The notes under the pieces: generated by a model
The model's database searches: none
Told to the model about the DNA's origin: nothing
What the model saw: only the letters and a program-made list of their open reading frames with translations
Made by a program: the position numbers and the translations under genes
Source of the DNA: Flavobacteriaceae bacterium
Lineage (GTDB): Bacteria; Bacteroidota; Bacteroidia; Flavobacteriales; Flavobacteriaceae
Direction: 5' to 3'
NCBI GenBank assembly: GCA_020346245.1
Contig: CP070778.1
Location: forward strand, 2,555,918-2,594,446
Length of the DNA stretch: 38,529 nt
Shown here: in pieces, positions 14,097 through 24,998 of the stretch
Position numbering within the stretch: the first letter of the stretch is position 1
Layout: every line of letters begins with the position of its first letter

Positions 14097-17000
14097 GTGC
14101 AGCACAGCTCATTCAATATCTATAATGCTTCAGCAGGATCCGGAAAAACCTTTAAGCTGGTTCAAGAATATCTAAGAATTGTACTTTCAACAGAAAATTC
14201 TACTGTTTTTAATCAAATACTGGCAATCACTTTTACCAACAAGGCTGCCAATGAGATGAAAAGTCGTATTCTTGATAGCCTGTTTGAATTTAGTCACCCC
14301 AGGAACCCAAAAAAACGCACCCCCCTATTTCTATTGTTGGCTAAAGATCTGAATATAGCGCATGATCATTTGGCCAAAAGAGCAAATATTGCATTAAAAC
14401 AGATCCTTCATAATTACGCTTTTTTTGATATTTCAACCATTGATAAATTTACGCACCGACTAATAAGAACCTTTGCCAAAGACCTTAAAATTCCGCAGAA
14501 TTTTGAAGTTGTATTGGACACAGAACTTTTATTGGTTGAAGGAATTGATCGGCTAATTAATAAAGCCGGGGCGGATAAGGTATTAACCAAAGTTCTGATT
14601 GATTTTGCTTTGGAAAAAATACAGGATGATAAAAGCTGGGATATTGCTTATGACCTTACAAAAATGGGTAAATTATCTTTTGAGGAAAATCAATCTTACC
14701 ACCTTGAACATCTCAAAAGCAAAACTCCTGAGAATTTTTTAACACTCAAAAATTTAATCCAAAAAAAGATACGCCTTATTGAGGATGAAGTAATAGAACT
14801 TGCAAAACAAGCTTTAGAGGCTATTTCACAATCTGGTATGGAATTGGACGCATTTCCCCGGCAAACCCTACCAAACCATTTTTCTAAAATTTGTGACTTT
14901 GTTTTTAATCCAACTAAGCTTTACAATAACCAGTTAGAAAATAACCTACAGGAAGGTAAAATCTTTAAATCCGGGATTCAACCTCCTGATCCAGAATTTG
15001 TATTAACACTTAAAAGGTGTTTTTTAGAAATTAAAAAGAGAATCTATCGGAGATCTTTTTTAAGGAATTCCTATTTAAATATAGTGCCTTTAACGGTATT
15101 AAATGCCATCCAACAGGAAATCAAAGCCATTGAGCTGGAACGCGATCAGATTCCAATTTCCTCATTTAATAAGATTATATCTGAGGAAATTAGGAACCAA
15201 CCTGCTCCTTATATTTATGAAAGGCTCGGGGAAAAATATCGTCATTATTTTATCGATGAGTTCCAGGATACTTCGCAAATGCAATGGGATAACCTTGTTC
15301 CATTAATTAGTAATGCCCTGGAAAGTGAGGATGAACAGGGTAATATGGGCAGCCTGTTATTGGTTGGAGATGTTAAACAAGCCATCTATAGGTGGCGAGG
15401 TGGCAGGGCCGAACAATTTTTGAATCTTATTACTAAAGAAGCTAACCCTTTTGTCGTAGAACCCTATATTAAATCACTTGAAACAAATTACAGAAGCCGG
15501 GAAGAACTAATAAAATTCAACAACGCCTTTTTTACCGCTACGTGCCCTTTCCTTAATAGTCCAAAGTACAATTTGCTTTTTAAGGATGGGAATAAACAAA
15601 ATTTTAATGATAAAGTTGGCGGGTCTGTAAATTTGAATTTTATCAAAATGCCTCAGGAGAATAAAGATTTAGCATATTGCACCGAGGTATTGAGCGCAAT
15701 CAATAATGCCCTGACAGACAAGTACAATTATGCTGATATCTGTATTCTAACCAGAAAACGAAAACATGGAATCATTTTAGCCGATTTTCTTGTTGAACAA
15801 AATATTCCAATAATTTCTTCCGAGACACTTTTACTGAAGAATAATCCAAAAGTGAAATTTCTAATCAATTTATTACGGCATATCAATGCTCCGGAGGATT
15901 CAGAAATTTGCTATGAGATATTGTATTTTCTTGCTGCATCCAGAGTAAACAAACATGAATTTATTCAGAAGTATCTGAACAATATGCCTGCAGCACTAAA
16001 TGATGTTTACAATTTTAACATTGCCGGGCTAATGTATAATTCTTTGCCCGATGGCCTGGAATATGCGATAAAACAATTCAATTTAGTTGAACATTCAGAT
16101 GCCTACATTACTTATTTTATGGATGAAGTAATTGATTTGGAACAAAAAGAAGATGCCAGCATCGCAACATTTATAGACTATTGGGAAAAGAAAAAGGAGA
16201 AACTTAGCATTGTAGCTCCTGAAAATTTAAATGCAGTGCAGATAATGACAATTCACAAAGCAAAGGGATTAGAATTTCCAATTGTTATTTACCCTTATGC
16301 CAACACAAAAATTTATGATGAACTAGAACCGAAATTGTGGTTGCCTGTTGAGGGTTTTGGAGAATTTAAAGAAGTACTAATAAATAAGAAATCTGAAGTA
16401 GTCCATTATGGGGAAACAGCCAAAACCATTTATGAAGAGGAGCAACACAGACTCGAATTGGATGCATTTAATATACTATATGTAGCACTTACAAGGGCAG
16501 TGGACAGGTTGGTTATAATAACTGAAATGCTTCTTAGTACTAAAAGAGAATTTAAATCGGATAATTATTCCGGATTGTTTATCCACTTTCTGAAAACACA
16601 GGGAATCTGGGATGAAAATAAAACCAACTATTCTTTTGGGTCTACGGAATGCAACGTGCAAGAAAAATCGCTTTCCGAAGCACAACCCCATATTCCTTTT
16701 ATGTTGACGCATAAGAACAATGCCAATTTTAATATCGTTACTCAGTCTGATAATCTTTGGGACAGTAAAAGAAAGGAGGCAATTAAAAAAGGCAATGTAA
16801 TTCACTATATAATGGGGCTTATTACAACCGAGAGCGATATTGATCCGGCAATTGCGCATATGATAAGAAAAGGAGATCTCAACGTTGAAGAAGGTCCTCA
16901 AATTAAAGAAATAGTGCTGCAAATTATTTTACACCCTAAACTTAAGTCGTTTTATACTTCAGAGAATACGGTTAAGAATGAATGTGAAATTATAACCGAA

Positions 17001-17204
17001 AATGGCCTAATTTTACGCCCAGATCGTATGGTATTTAATGATAACAGGGTGGCAATAATTGATTATAAAACCGGCAAAAAAGCACAACAATATTATGAAC
17101 AATTACACACCTATGGCGATGCTCTGAAGACCATGGGATATTTAGTTCAAAATAAAATAATAGTCTATATAGGTAAAAAAATAACTCCAGAATTCATTAA
17201 CTAG
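14097..17204 (+). CDS. AddA/RecB-like helicase-nuclease (UvrD superfamily)
   Basis: The 1035-residue protein has all superfamily 1A helicase motifs in order: Walker A ASAGSGKT at 11-18, [24 protein letters not shown] near 387, [39 protein letters not shown] and [14 protein letters not shown]. The C-terminal RecB-type nuclease follows, with His in [17 protein letters not shown] and the catalytic [10 protein letters not shown] near 988. It should process double-strand DNA ends for recombination with the AddB-like protein at 19922. The start is GTG 14097, which places the Walker motif at the normal distance from the N-terminus. kbl starts 2 bp after its stop. Confidence 0.9.
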   Translation: MQHSSFNIYNASAGSGKTFKLVQEYLRIVLSTENSTVFNQILAITFTNKAANEMKSRILDSLFEFSHPRNPKKRTPLFLLLAKDLNIAHDHLAKRANIALKQILHNYAFFDISTIDKFTHRLIRTFAKDLKIPQNFEVVLDTELLLVEGIDRLINKAGADKVLTKVLIDFALEKIQDDKSWDIAYDLTKMGKLSFEENQSYHLEHLKSKTPENFLTLKNLIQKKIRLIEDEVIELAKQALEAISQSGMELDAFPRQTLPNHFSKICDFVFNPTKLYNNQLENNLQEGKIFKSGIQPPDPEFVLTLKRCFLEIKKRIYRRSFLRNSYLNIVPLTVLNAIQQEIKAIELERDQIPISSFNKIISEEIRNQPAPYIYERLGEKYRHYFIDEFQDTSQMQWDNLVPLISNALESEDEQGNMGSLLLVGDVKQAIYRWRGGRAEQFLNLITKEANPFVVEPYIKSLETNYRSREELIKFNNAFFTATCPFLNSPKYNLLFKDGNKQNFNDKVGGSVNLNFIKMPQENKDLAYCTEVLSAINNALTDKYNYADICILTRKRKHGIILADFLVEQNIPIISSETLLLKNNPKVKFLINLLRHINAPEDSEICYEILYFLAASRVNKHEFIQKYLNNMPAALNDVYNFNIAGLMYNSLPDGLEYAIKQFNLVEHSDAYITYFMDEVIDLEQKEDASIATFIDYWEKKKEKLSIVAPENLNAVQIMTIHKAKGLEFPIVIYPYANTKIYDELEPKLWLPVEGFGEFKEVLINKKSEVVHYGETAKTIYEEEQHRLELDAFNILYVALTRAVDRLVIITEMLLSTKREFKSDNYSGLFIHFLKTQGIWDENKTNYSFGSTECNVQEKSLSEAQPHIPFMLTHKNNANFNIVTQSDNLWDSKRKEAIKKGNVIHYIMGLITTESDIDPAIAHMIRKGDLNVEEGPQIKEIVLQIILHPKLKSFYTSENTVKNECEIITENGLILRPDRMVFNDNRVAIIDYKTGKKAQQYYEQLHTYGDALKTMGYLVQNKIIVYIGKKITPEFIN

Positions 17205-17206
17205 TT

Positions 17207-18400
17207 ATGTACGGAAAAATTAAAGAATATTTAGAAGAAGAACTGAGAAACATAAAAGAAGCCGGTCTCTATAAAGAAGAACGGATAATTACTTCTGCCC
17301 AGGGTGCAGTGATTAAAGTTTCAGGCGGACAGGAGGTAATTAATTTTTGCGCAAACAATTATTTAGGGTTATCCGCACATCCTGAGGTAATCAAAGCTGC
17401 TAAAGAAACCCTGGATACCCATGGCTATGGAATGTCGTCTGTGCGTTTTATTTGCGGCACACAAGATATTCATAAGGAATTGGAGCATAGAATTGCAAAA
17501 TTTTATGGAACAGAAGATACCATATTATATGCGGCAGCCTTTGATGCCAATGGCGGGGTATTTGAACCTTTGTTAACCGGTGAAGACGCCATTATATCAG
17601 ATGCTCTAAATCATGCCTCTATAATTGATGGTGTAAGATTGTGCAAAGCCAGGAGATATAGGTATGCCAATAGTGATATGAATGATCTTGAAGCAAAATT
17701 AATTGAAGCCAATAAAGATAATGCCCGTTTTAAAATAATTGTTACAGATGGGGTGTTTTCTATGGATGGGTTATTGGCCCCCTTGGATAAAATATGTGAC
17801 CTGGCAGATAGATATGATGCCATGGTAATGATAGATGAATGCCATGCAACCGGGTTTATAGGTGAAACCGGCAGGGGCACCTTGGAGGAAAAAGGTGTTA
17901 TGAACAGGATAGACATCATTACAGGAACACTCGGAAAAGCATTGGGGGGAGCCATGGGTGGTTATACTACAGGTAAGAAAGAAATTATTGATATGTTAAG
18001 ACAACGGTCGAGACCTTATTTGTTTTCCAATTCTCTGGCCCCTGTTATCGTTGGTGCTTCAATAAAAGTATTTGATTTGCTTGAAAATGATACCTCTTTG
18101 AGAGATAAGCTTGAAAAAAACACAAAATATTTTAAAGAAGGAATGCAAAAAGCCGGTTTTGATATTATTGATGGGGACTCAGCAATAGTCCCCGTAATGC
18201 TCTATGATGCTAAATTATCACAAAAAATGGCCAATATGTTGCTGGAAAACGGCATCTATGTTATTGGTTTCTTTTACCCTGTGGTGCCTAAAGAAAAGGC
18301 AAGAATACGGGTGCAATTATCTGCTGCTCATGAAATTGCGCATTTAGATAAAGCTATCAATGCATTTATAAAGGTGGGCAAAGAGTTAAAAATTATCTGA
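17207..18400 (+). CDS. kbl: Glycine C-acetyltransferase (2-amino-3-ketobutyrate CoA ligase)
   Basis: The 397-residue PLP enzyme of the alpha-oxoamine synthase family cleaves 2-amino-3-ketobutyrate with CoA to glycine and acetyl-CoA in threonine breakdown. Visible are [37 protein letters not shown], the [10 protein letters not shown] and [12 protein letters not shown] blocks, and the PLP lysine in [20 protein letters not shown] near residue 245. The length matches E. coli Kbl. The related 8-amino-7-oxononanoate synthase is the main alternative, but the SSVRFICGT block and the length favour Kbl. It is co-transcribed with the helicase gene upstream, although no functional link is known. Confidence 0.93.
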   Translation: MYGKIKEYLEEELRNIKEAGLYKEERIITSAQGAVIKVSGGQEVINFCANNYLGLSAHPEVIKAAKETLDTHGYGMSSVRFICGTQDIHKELEHRIAKFYGTEDTILYAAAFDANGGVFEPLLTGEDAIISDALNHASIIDGVRLCKARRYRYANSDMNDLEAKLIEANKDNARFKIIVTDGVFSMDGLLAPLDKICDLADRYDAMVMIDECHATGFIGETGRGTLEEKGVMNRIDIITGTLGKALGGAMGGYTTGKKEIIDMLRQRSRPYLFSNSLAPVIVGASIKVFDLLENDTSLRDKLEKNTKYFKEGMQKAGFDIIDGDSAIVPVMLYDAKLSQKMANMLLENGIYVIGFFYPVVPKEKARIRVQLSAAHEIAHLDKAINAFIKVGKELKII

Positions 18401-18448
18401 ATACTAGTTTTTACTTCATAAAAGGCCTAAAAAAAATCGGAAATTGAT

Positions 18449-18479
18449 TTTGTTAATAATTTTTAACAACTTACATTTG
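18449..18479 (+). promoter_or_regulatory. Strong flavobacterial promoter of the OmpA-family gene
   Basis: TTTG (18449-18452), a spacer of exactly 19 bp and TACATTTG (18472-18479) match the Bacteroidota consensus perfectly. The leader would be about 30 nt, A-rich and without a purine-rich Shine-Dalgarno, which is usual for highly expressed genes of this phylum. Confidence 0.85.
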
Positions 18480-18514
18480 CAGCTAAATAAACACTTAAAC
18501 TTAAAATTTTGAAC

Positions 18515-19858
18515 ATGAAACAGCTTAGCAGATTATTGGTTGTTAGCCTACTGGTATTGGCGTCTAACAACATACAAGCGCAAGATGAAGATAATCCTTG
18601 GCAAATTGGTTTTGGGGTTAACGCGGTTGACTTCTATCCAACGGGTGACGTAAGTTCCTTTGGAAATGAATTTTTCAATGCCACTGATCATTGGAATATC
18701 CTACCTTCCGTCTCTTATGTTGGGATTAGCAAATTTATAGGTAACGGTATCTCCGTTGGCGCTAGAGGTTCTATAAACCGTATCCAAAAAGTTGGAGACC
18801 TGGAAGTTGACGACTGGTCATACTACGGACTTGATGGAACCATTAAATACAATTTCATAAAAAACACAACTATTGATCCTTTCGCTGAAATTGGTGGTGG
18901 TTATACTTGGGTTAGAGATATAGGAGCAGGAACTCTTAATGGAGGCATCGGTGCTAATGTTTGGTTTAATGATAATATTGGTTTGACCCTTCAAACACAA
19001 TACAAACATGCATTTGAGGATTATTTGCTTTCTCATTTCCAGCATATGTTAGGTCTTTCTATTAAATTTGGTGGAACTGATACAGATAAAGATGGAATTT
19101 ATGACAAAGATGATGCTTGTCCGGAAGTACCTGGTTTAGAAGCATTCAATGGTTGTCCTGATTCTGACGGCGACGGTATTGAAGACAGCAAAGATGCTTG
19201 TCCAAACGAAGCTGGTCCTAAAGAATTGAATGGTTGTCCTGATTCTGACGGCGATGGAATTGCTGATAAAGATGATGCATGTCCAAACGAAGCCGGATTA
19301 GCTGCTTTAGCTGGTTGTCCAGATGCTGACGGCGATGGAATTGCTGATAAAGATGATCAGTGTCCAAACGAAGCAGGTCCTGCTGAGAATAATGGATGCC
19401 CATGGCCAGATAGAGATGGAGATGGTATATTAGACAAAGATGATTTATGTCCAGACGTAGTTGGTGTAGCAGCAAATAGAGGTTGCCCAGAAGTTACTGA
19501 AGCTGTACGTAAGACATTAAACGACTACGCTAAGACTATCTTATTTGATACTGGTAAATCAAGTATTAAAGAGCGTTCAGAAGAAGTACTTAAAAACATA
19601 GTAGCAATCCTTGAGGAGTACTCTTTTGCAAGATTTAGCATAGATGGTCATACGGATAGCGTTGGTAGTGCTTCATTAAACCAAAAGCTTTCTGAAGAAA
19701 GAGCTTATTCCGTAATGAATTACTTAATTGAGAACGGTATTGCTTCTAACAGATTGGAAGCTGCAGGTTACGGTGAAGACAGACCATTGGCTGATAATGG
19801 CACAGCTTCTGGTAGAAAAACCAATCGTCGAGTTGAAATTAACTTGATTAGAGAATAA
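18515..19858 (+). CDS. OmpA-family outer membrane protein with thrombospondin type 3 repeats
   Basis: The 447-residue protein has a signal peptide ([22 protein letters not shown], cleaved near residue 22), an N-terminal beta-barrel domain of about 170 residues, then five acidic TSP3-like repeats of the [19 protein letters not shown] type with paired cysteines that bind calcium. The C-terminal OmpA domain has [30 protein letters not shown] and [10 protein letters not shown], which contact peptidoglycan. It ties the outer membrane to the cell wall and is probably abundant, given its strong promoter and the terminator after it. I chose ATG 18515 over TTG 18509 because it begins the signal peptide. 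Confidence 0.95.
   Translation: MKQLSRLLVVSLLVLASNNIQAQDEDNPWQIGFGVNAVDFYPTGDVSSFGNEFFNATDHWNILPSVSYVGISKFIGNGISVGARGSINRIQKVGDLEVDDWSYYGLDGTIKYNFIKNTTIDPFAEIGGGYTWVRDIGAGTLNGGIGANVWFNDNIGLTLQTQYKHAFEDYLLSHFQHMLGLSIKFGGTDTDKDGIYDKDDACPEVPGLEAFNGCPDSDGDGIEDSKDACPNEAGPKELNGCPDSDGDGIADKDDACPNEAGLAALAGCPDADGDGIADKDDQCPNEAGPAENNGCPWPDRDGDGILDKDDLCPDVVGVAANRGCPEVTEAVRKTLNDYAKTILFDTGKSSIKERSEEVLKNIVAILEEYSFARFSIDGHTDSVGSASLNQKLSEERAYSVMNYLIENGIASNRLEAAGYGEDRPLADNGTASGRKTNRRVEINLIRE
19090..19470 (+). repeat. Direct repeats coding for TSP3 calcium-binding units
   Basis: The segment has near-identical DNA blocks such as GATTCTGACGGCGATGG and GCTGATAAAGATGATG spaced about 70-80 bp apart, matching the protein repeats of the OmpA-family gene. 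High DNA identity between units means unit number could change by recombination or slippage. Confidence 0.8.
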
Positions 19859-19880
19859 GGTTATAAACTTAATATAATAG

Positions 19881-19911
19881 AAAAAAGCTCCGCAAATGCG
19901 GGGCTTTTTTT
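19881..19911 (+). terminator. Intrinsic terminator after the OmpA-family gene
   Basis: AAAAAAGCTCCGC and GCGGGGCTTTTTT pair across AAAT and end in seven T. It is 22 bp after the stop and 10 bp before the ATG of the AddB-like gene, so it separates the abundant porin message from the nuclease. Confidence 0.88.
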
Positions 19912-19921
19912 ATTTTTAGAT

Positions 19922-22672
19922 ATGCAGACTTTTTTAAATCAGATTATTGAAGAATTGTGGGAAAAGAATGCTTCATTTAATAATCTTATTTTTATACTAC
20001 CCGGTAAACGTGCTGGAACCTTTCTAAAAAATGGTATTACCAAAATAGTTGATAAAACTATTTTTGCACCAGAAATCTATAGCATTGAATCATTCATCGA
20101 AATAATTTCTGGTCTTGCTTATGCTACCAGCACCCAGCAATTATTTGAGTTATATAGTTCTTATTTACAAACGGACAGTGATGAAAAGGAATCTTTTTAT
20201 TCCTTTTCCAAATGGGGCCAGATTCTATTGCAGGATTTCAATGAAATTGACCGGTATCTAGTCCCTCCTGATAAACTCTTTTCATACCTGTCGGTTATAC
20301 AGGAAATGAACCAATGGCATCTGAAACCTGGCAAAACCAAATTAATAGAAGATTACCTCAGCTTTTGGAATAATCTTGAAGAATTGCATGCCCTGTTTAA
20401 TGCTAAGCTTTTAAAAAATGGCCTGGGACATCAGGGGTTGGTGTATAGGGAAGCTTGCAACAATTTATCCAAATACATAAATAGCACTAAAAGTAAAAAG
20501 CATATTTTTATTGGTTTTAATGCCTTAAACAAAGCAGAAGTATTCTTAATTAAAGAATTTTTAAATGCAGGTAATGCAGATATTTATTGGGATATAGATT
20601 CTCATTTTCTGGAAGATAAAATCCATGATGCGGGCTATTTTATTCGACAATACCTAAAGGAATGGAACTACCTTACAACCCATCCAATAAAAGGCCTTAG
20701 TGCATATTATAGTAAACCAAAAAATATTCAAATTACCGGAGTACCAAAAAATATTTCCCAGGCAAAGTATGTAGGAAATTTAATTTCTAAGCTAAATAAA
20801 CAGGATGCTCATCAAATAAAGAATACAGCAGTTGTACTAGGAGATGAAACACTATTAAACCCCATATTAAACGCTCTGCCCGTTGAAATAAATAAGGTAA
20901 ATATTACTATGGGCTATCCCTTGGGAAAAACTCCTCTTGCAGGAATGTTCAACCAGCTTTTCGACCTATATATTCAGCAAGATTCACGCGGTTGGTTTTA
21001 TAAATCCCTGGTGTCATTCCTGGCACATCCATATGTTCAGAAAATACTTACCCCCGATGAGTTTGATGTCATTACTGAGCTGAAATCAAAAATTCATAAG
21101 GGTAACTGGATTTATATAACTCCGGCTAAATTAGAATCAATTTTCCCTGAAAATTCTAAAGGTTTAAGGCTGCTTTTTATAGCTGAAAATTATACCCCTT
21201 CACGATTTCTTGACAAGGCAATTACAATTATTGAACTGTTAAAAGCTAAATTTCAATTAGATGAAAACAATTTAGAATTAGAGTATCTATATAACTTTTA
21301 TACCGTATTCAATGAGTTAAAATTACTTGCTGCAACATATTCTTTTTTAAAGAATTTAAAAGATTTACAAAGTATATATAAAGATATAATAGCAACAGAA
21401 AAAGTAAACTTCAGGGGAGAACCTCTTGAAGGTTTACAGATCATGGGGATGCTGGAAAGCAGAAATCTCGATTTTGAAACTGTAATAATAACATCCGTAA
21501 ATGAAGGTATTTTACCTGCAGGTAAGACCAATAATTCATTTATCCCCTTCGATGTAAAAAGAGAATTTGGTTTGCCCGCCTTTAAAGAAAAGGATGCGGT
21601 CTATACCTACCATTTTTATAGGTTGTTGCAACGCGCCAAAAACATCTATTTAATCTATAATACTGAACCCGATGTTATAGAAGGGGGTGAGAAAAGCAGG
21701 TTTATTTCACAACTACTTACAGATGAAAAGCATAGGGAAAATATAGATTCAACAATTGCTGTTCCTCAAATTAATGCTGTACCCTATACCCCGGTTATTA
21801 TTGAAAAGGATAATGATATAATGAACAAAATAAGTGCCGTTTTAACAAAAGGCCTATCCCCCTCTTCTCTAACCAACTACATTAACAATCCAATTAATTT
21901 CTACAAACAAAAGATTTTAAAATTAGAAGAAGTTTTAGAAGTGGAAGAGACCATTGCTTCCAATACCTTTGGGACGGTTTTACACAAGGCCATGGAAACT
22001 CTGTATAAACCATTCCTGGGTTCTTTCCTATCAGAGGATAAATTAAAGGAACTACTACAAAAAATAAGAGCTGTTGTTAAAAATGAACTATTAAAAATTT
22101 ATGCAGAAGAGGATATTATGCGGGGTAAAAACCTCATCGCATTCAACGTTATCGTAGCTTATATTAATACCTTCGTTTTAAAGGAAATTCAGGATATTAA
22201 ACATCATAAGATAAAAATAATAGCACTGGAATATGAACTTTCCGTCAAAATTGACGTACCGGGGATAGAAATCCCTGTAACTTTGAAGGGCACATTGGAC
22301 AGAATTGATGAGAAGGATGGTATACTAAGAATACTTGATTATAAAACTGGTAATGTTAATAAGTCTAACGTAGAAATAATTCTATGGGATGAAATCATTG
22401 AAAATTATGACAGTAGTAAAGCATTTCAGCTTTTGTGTTATTCTTTTATGTATCAAATTGTGAATCCCATTGAGAAAATGAATGCCGGAATTATTTCTTT
22501 TAAGAATTTGAGTTCCGGTCCGTTTTATTTTTCGACCAAAAACAGTAGAAACAGCAGAAATAAGGATCTCAACATTACGAAAGAAACCCTTGACCTTTTT
22601 CAGGAACAATTAATAAAACTTATTCAGGAAATAGGAAATCCTGCGATTCCATTTATTGCTACAGAAGATTAA
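19922..22672 (+). CDS. AddB-like PD-(D/E)XK nuclease / inactivated helicase
   Basis: The 916-residue protein has an N-terminal UvrD-like region with a weak nucleotide-binding segment (FILPGKRAGTFLKN) in place of a good Walker A, and a helicase-like middle with IMGMLESRNLDFETVIITSVNEGILP. The C-terminal nuclease has GTVLHKAMETLY near 683, TLKGTLDRIDEKDGILRILDYKTGNV near 795-810 and the QLLCYSFMY helix. This is the layout of AddB, partner of AddA in double-strand-end resection. I see no four-cysteine iron-sulfur cluster around the nuclease. The addA-like gene is upstream on the same strand, separated by kbl and the OmpA-family gene. It converges with the SDR gene, with 3 bp between the stops. 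Confidence 0.85.
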   Translation: MQTFLNQIIEELWEKNASFNNLIFILPGKRAGTFLKNGITKIVDKTIFAPEIYSIESFIEIISGLAYATSTQQLFELYSSYLQTDSDEKESFYSFSKWGQILLQDFNEIDRYLVPPDKLFSYLSVIQEMNQWHLKPGKTKLIEDYLSFWNNLEELHALFNAKLLKNGLGHQGLVYREACNNLSKYINSTKSKKHIFIGFNALNKAEVFLIKEFLNAGNADIYWDIDSHFLEDKIHDAGYFIRQYLKEWNYLTTHPIKGLSAYYSKPKNIQITGVPKNISQAKYVGNLISKLNKQDAHQIKNTAVVLGDETLLNPILNALPVEINKVNITMGYPLGKTPLAGMFNQLFDLYIQQDSRGWFYKSLVSFLAHPYVQKILTPDEFDVITELKSKIHKGNWIYITPAKLESIFPENSKGLRLLFIAENYTPSRFLDKAITIIELLKAKFQLDENNLELEYLYNFYTVFNELKLLAATYSFLKNLKDLQSIYKDIIATEKVNFRGEPLEGLQIMGMLESRNLDFETVIITSVNEGILPAGKTNNSFIPFDVKREFGLPAFKEKDAVYTYHFYRLLQRAKNIYLIYNTEPDVIEGGEKSRFISQLLTDEKHRENIDSTIAVPQINAVPYTPVIIEKDNDIMNKISAVLTKGLSPSSLTNYINNPINFYKQKILKLEEVLEVEETIASNTFGTVLHKAMETLYKPFLGSFLSEDKLKELLQKIRAVVKNELLKIYAEEDIMRGKNLIAFNVIVAYINTFVLKEIQDIKHHKIKIIALEYELSVKIDVPGIEIPVTLKGTLDRIDEKDGILRILDYKTGNVNKSNVEIILWDEIIENYDSSKAFQLLCYSFMYQIVNPIEKMNAGIISFKNLSSGPFYFSTKNSRNSRNKDLNITKETLDLFQEQLIKLIQEIGNPAIPFIATED

Positions 22673-22675
22673 TTC

Positions 22676-23389
22676 CTACTTTTTATCTGGTCTGCTGGGT
22701 CTTACCTCTATTTTGCTTGGCAACGTTCTCGGGTGCATATTAAGCAGATCAGTTACCAGTTCACCTATATCCTCTGGTTGTATTTTCCAGGCATCCTTTT
22801 GTGAAGGTTCATTATTGTTAAAATGGGTAGCTACTGAACCGGGCATAATTGTAGACACTTTAATATCGTATTTGCGCAGGTCTAACATGGCTGCCTGGGT
22901 AAATCCAACAACGCCGAACTTGGTTGCATTGTAACCAGCTCCTGTGGGGAAAAAATTAGTGCCTGCTAAACTCGCAATAGTTATATAATACCCTTTTGAA
23001 ATTTTTAGTGCTTCTACAGAAGCCTTCAAAGTATGAAAAACACCGGTAAGATTCGTATCAATCATTTGATGCCAGTTGTTTTCAGATAATTCATCAATTG
23101 GTGCGAATTGTCCAATTCCTGCATTGGCCACAACAACATCAAGCTGTCCCCATTTTTGAATAATTTTTGCAACCGCACTGCGTTCGTCTTCAAGCTTAGT
23201 GACATCACTCACAAGGGCCAAAATGTTTGATCCGGCATCTAATTGCTTTGTAGCTGTCTCTAAACTGGTTTTGTTTCTACCACTTATAGCAACTTTCAGA
23301 CCAGCGTCCAGTAATTTCTTTGCAACACCTAATCCTATCCCTTTAGAGCCACCAGTGATGTAGGCAACCCTGCCTTTTATATCTGTCAT
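22676..23389 (-). CDS. Short-chain dehydrogenase/reductase
   Basis: The 237-residue classical SDR has the cofactor motif AYITGGSKGIGLGVAKKL, the NAG strand motif VVVANAGIGQFAP, a catalytic Ser in YITIASLAG and the YxxxK pair in GYNATKFGVVGF. The ISGRN segment after the second strand suggests NADP(H). The substrate is not predictable. It ends 3 bp from the convergent AddB-like gene, with no terminator between, so the two 3' ends may overlap as antisense transcripts. Length is normal. Confidence 0.9.
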   Translation of the reverse strand: MTDIKGRVAYITGGSKGIGLGVAKKLLDAGLKVAISGRNKTSLETATKQLDAGSNILALVSDVTKLEDERSAVAKIIQKWGQLDVVVANAGIGQFAPIDELSENNWHQMIDTNLTGVFHTLKASVEALKISKGYYITIASLAGTNFFPTGAGYNATKFGVVGFTQAAMLDLRKYDIKVSTIMPGSVATHFNNNEPSQKDAWKIQPEDIGELVTDLLNMHPRTLPSKIEVRPSRPDKK

Positions 23390-23456
23390 ATCAATTGAAG
23401 TATCTATAATTAATTACAATATTGCTTTACTATTAAAAAGGTTCAAACACTAAAAT

Positions 23457-23492
23457 AAAAAACCCTCGAACATTAAACTGAAGGAGGGTTTT
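23457..23492 (-). terminator. Intrinsic terminator after tRNA-Ala
   Basis: On the minus strand, AAAACCCTC and GAGGGTTTT pair (23484-23492 with 23459-23467), followed by TT. It begins directly after the tRNA 3' end and separates it from the SDR gene. Confidence 0.8.
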
Positions 23493-23567
<75 letters not shown>

Positions 23568-23637
23568 GTCTTTTAAGGAAGGTCAAAGGAACTACTTTTT
23601 GAATAAGTTTCAAAATTCCTCCGAATAAATTTATCCC

Positions 23638-24435
23638 CTAATCCTTTTTTACACTTAAAACCAGGACAGGTATGCGTACAGAGAATTCAGATTTGAGAAT
23701 TGCATTTTTCTCCCACAAATTTTTAAAAAATCCCCGTTTCCTTCTAAACACACAAAGTAAATCCGGATTTGTGGATTGAAAATGCTCCAAAACTCCTAAA
23801 TAGGTTGTAGCATTCTCCGTCACCGTTAAACGAGAACACAAATCCATTAGAGAAGTATTTATTTTGAGATCTTCATCAGAATATCCCGGAGTCTTTACAA
23901 GAAGTAGATTTACTTTTGATTTAAACTTTTTCTTTATGACTTTCAATGGCTCAAGGATTCTCCTTTGACTTAAAATCCCGGATTTAAAAGCCGTTAGAAT
24001 ATTCTTGATTGGCTTAAAAACAGTACCTCTGGGGACAATTAAAGTTGGAATATCTGTTCTTTTAACTATTCGGCCGGTGGTATTTCCCAGGTATAATTCT
24101 TCTTTAATATCATTGCACCTAGGGGCAATAAGAATAAGATCTATACCAAGTTCTTTGTCAATTTCCTTCAGTCCGTCTATTAGATCACCATTATATGTGA
24201 CTATCTTCAAATCAATGCTCTTGGAATCTACTTTTTCAATAACTTCCTTAACATGCTTCTTACTGCTTTCCGCCACTTTCTCAGATATATTTTTCAAATC
24301 TCCTGCACCTGCCTTGGCTGAAAATACACCCATTACATATATCCTGGATGAAAATTCGGATGCAAAGTCAACAGCATATTGTAAAGTCTCGTGAGCATTA
24401 GGAGAAGTTCCTATGGGTACCAATATGTTATTCAT
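23638..24435 (-). CDS. Universal stress protein with two Usp domains
   Basis: The 265-residue protein is a tandem Usp fusion. The first domain (1-140) starts NNILVPIGTSPNAHETLQYAVDFA and ends with the ATP-loop-like LGNTTGRIVKRTDIPTLIVPRG. The second (about 145-265) starts KNILTAFKSG and ends FSVRIPVLVLSVKKD, with a weaker nucleotide loop. Usp proteins accumulate under stress or growth arrest; the biochemical role of this one is unknown. It is cytoplasmic, with no signal peptide. It is divergent from the GNAT gene, with about 50 bp between starts. The tRNA-Ala lies 70 bp downstream on the same strand. Confidence 0.9.
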   Translation of the reverse strand: MNNILVPIGTSPNAHETLQYAVDFASEFSSRIYVMGVFSAKAGAGDLKNISEKVAESSKKHVKEVIEKVDSKSIDLKIVTYNGDLIDGLKEIDKELGIDLILIAPRCNDIKEELYLGNTTGRIVKRTDIPTLIVPRGTVFKPIKNILTAFKSGILSQRRILEPLKVIKKKFKSKVNLLLVKTPGYSDEDLKINTSLMDLCSRLTVTENATTYLGVLEHFQSTNPDLLCVFRRKRGFFKNLWEKNAILKSEFSVRIPVLVLSVKKD

Positions 24436-24485
24436 AAGGTTTGGTATTATTAAATTAAATTTACAACTTATTCAATAAATTATAG

Positions 24486-24986
24486 ATGATTAGCTGTGCA
24501 AAGATACTCGAAATCCCTGACATTCTTGAGCTTACCAAAGCCTGCGCTAACCATATGGAAAAAATAGGGATATTTCAATGGAATGAGGTGTACCCATCCA
24601 GGGCAGCTTTTGAAAAAGATATTTCCAGAAAAGAATTATTTGTGCTTAAATCAGAGAATAAAATTATAGGCTGCATAACCATTACACCAATTATGGATGA
24701 CGAATATATCCCTGTTAAGTGGCTGACACCAAATGAAAACAGCATTTATATTCACAGGCTTGCTGTACAACCAGAATACCAGGGGAAAGGCTATGCACAG
24801 CAATTAATGCATTTTGCTGAAAATTTCGCGCGCGAGAACAAGTATATCTCTGTCCGATTAGATACATTTAGTCAAAATAAAAGAAATCAAAAATTTTATG
24901 AACAGCGAGGCTATCAAAAACTTGAAAATATCTATTTCCCCAAACAAAGTGATTATCCTTTCTACTGTTATGAACTTGTATTGTAA
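24486..24986 (+). CDS. GNAT-family N-acetyltransferase
   Basis: The 166-residue protein has the GNAT fold, with the acetyl-CoA motif A as IHRLAVQPEYQGKGYAQQLMHFAENFARE (about 92-120) and the C-terminal NQKFYEQRGYQKLENI block. The substrate is unknown; the family acetylates amines, antibiotics and protein N-termini. It is followed by the MATE gene after 12 bp, so the two are probably co-transcribed. A shared role in handling small toxic molecules is possible but is inference only. Confidence 0.9.
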   Translation: MISCAKILEIPDILELTKACANHMEKIGIFQWNEVYPSRAAFEKDISRKELFVLKSENKIIGCITITPIMDDEYIPVKWLTPNENSIYIHRLAVQPEYQGKGYAQQLMHFAENFARENKYISVRLDTFSQNKRNQKFYEQRGYQKLENIYFPKQSDYPFYCYELVL

Positions 24987-24998
24987 TCTGTTCAGTTT

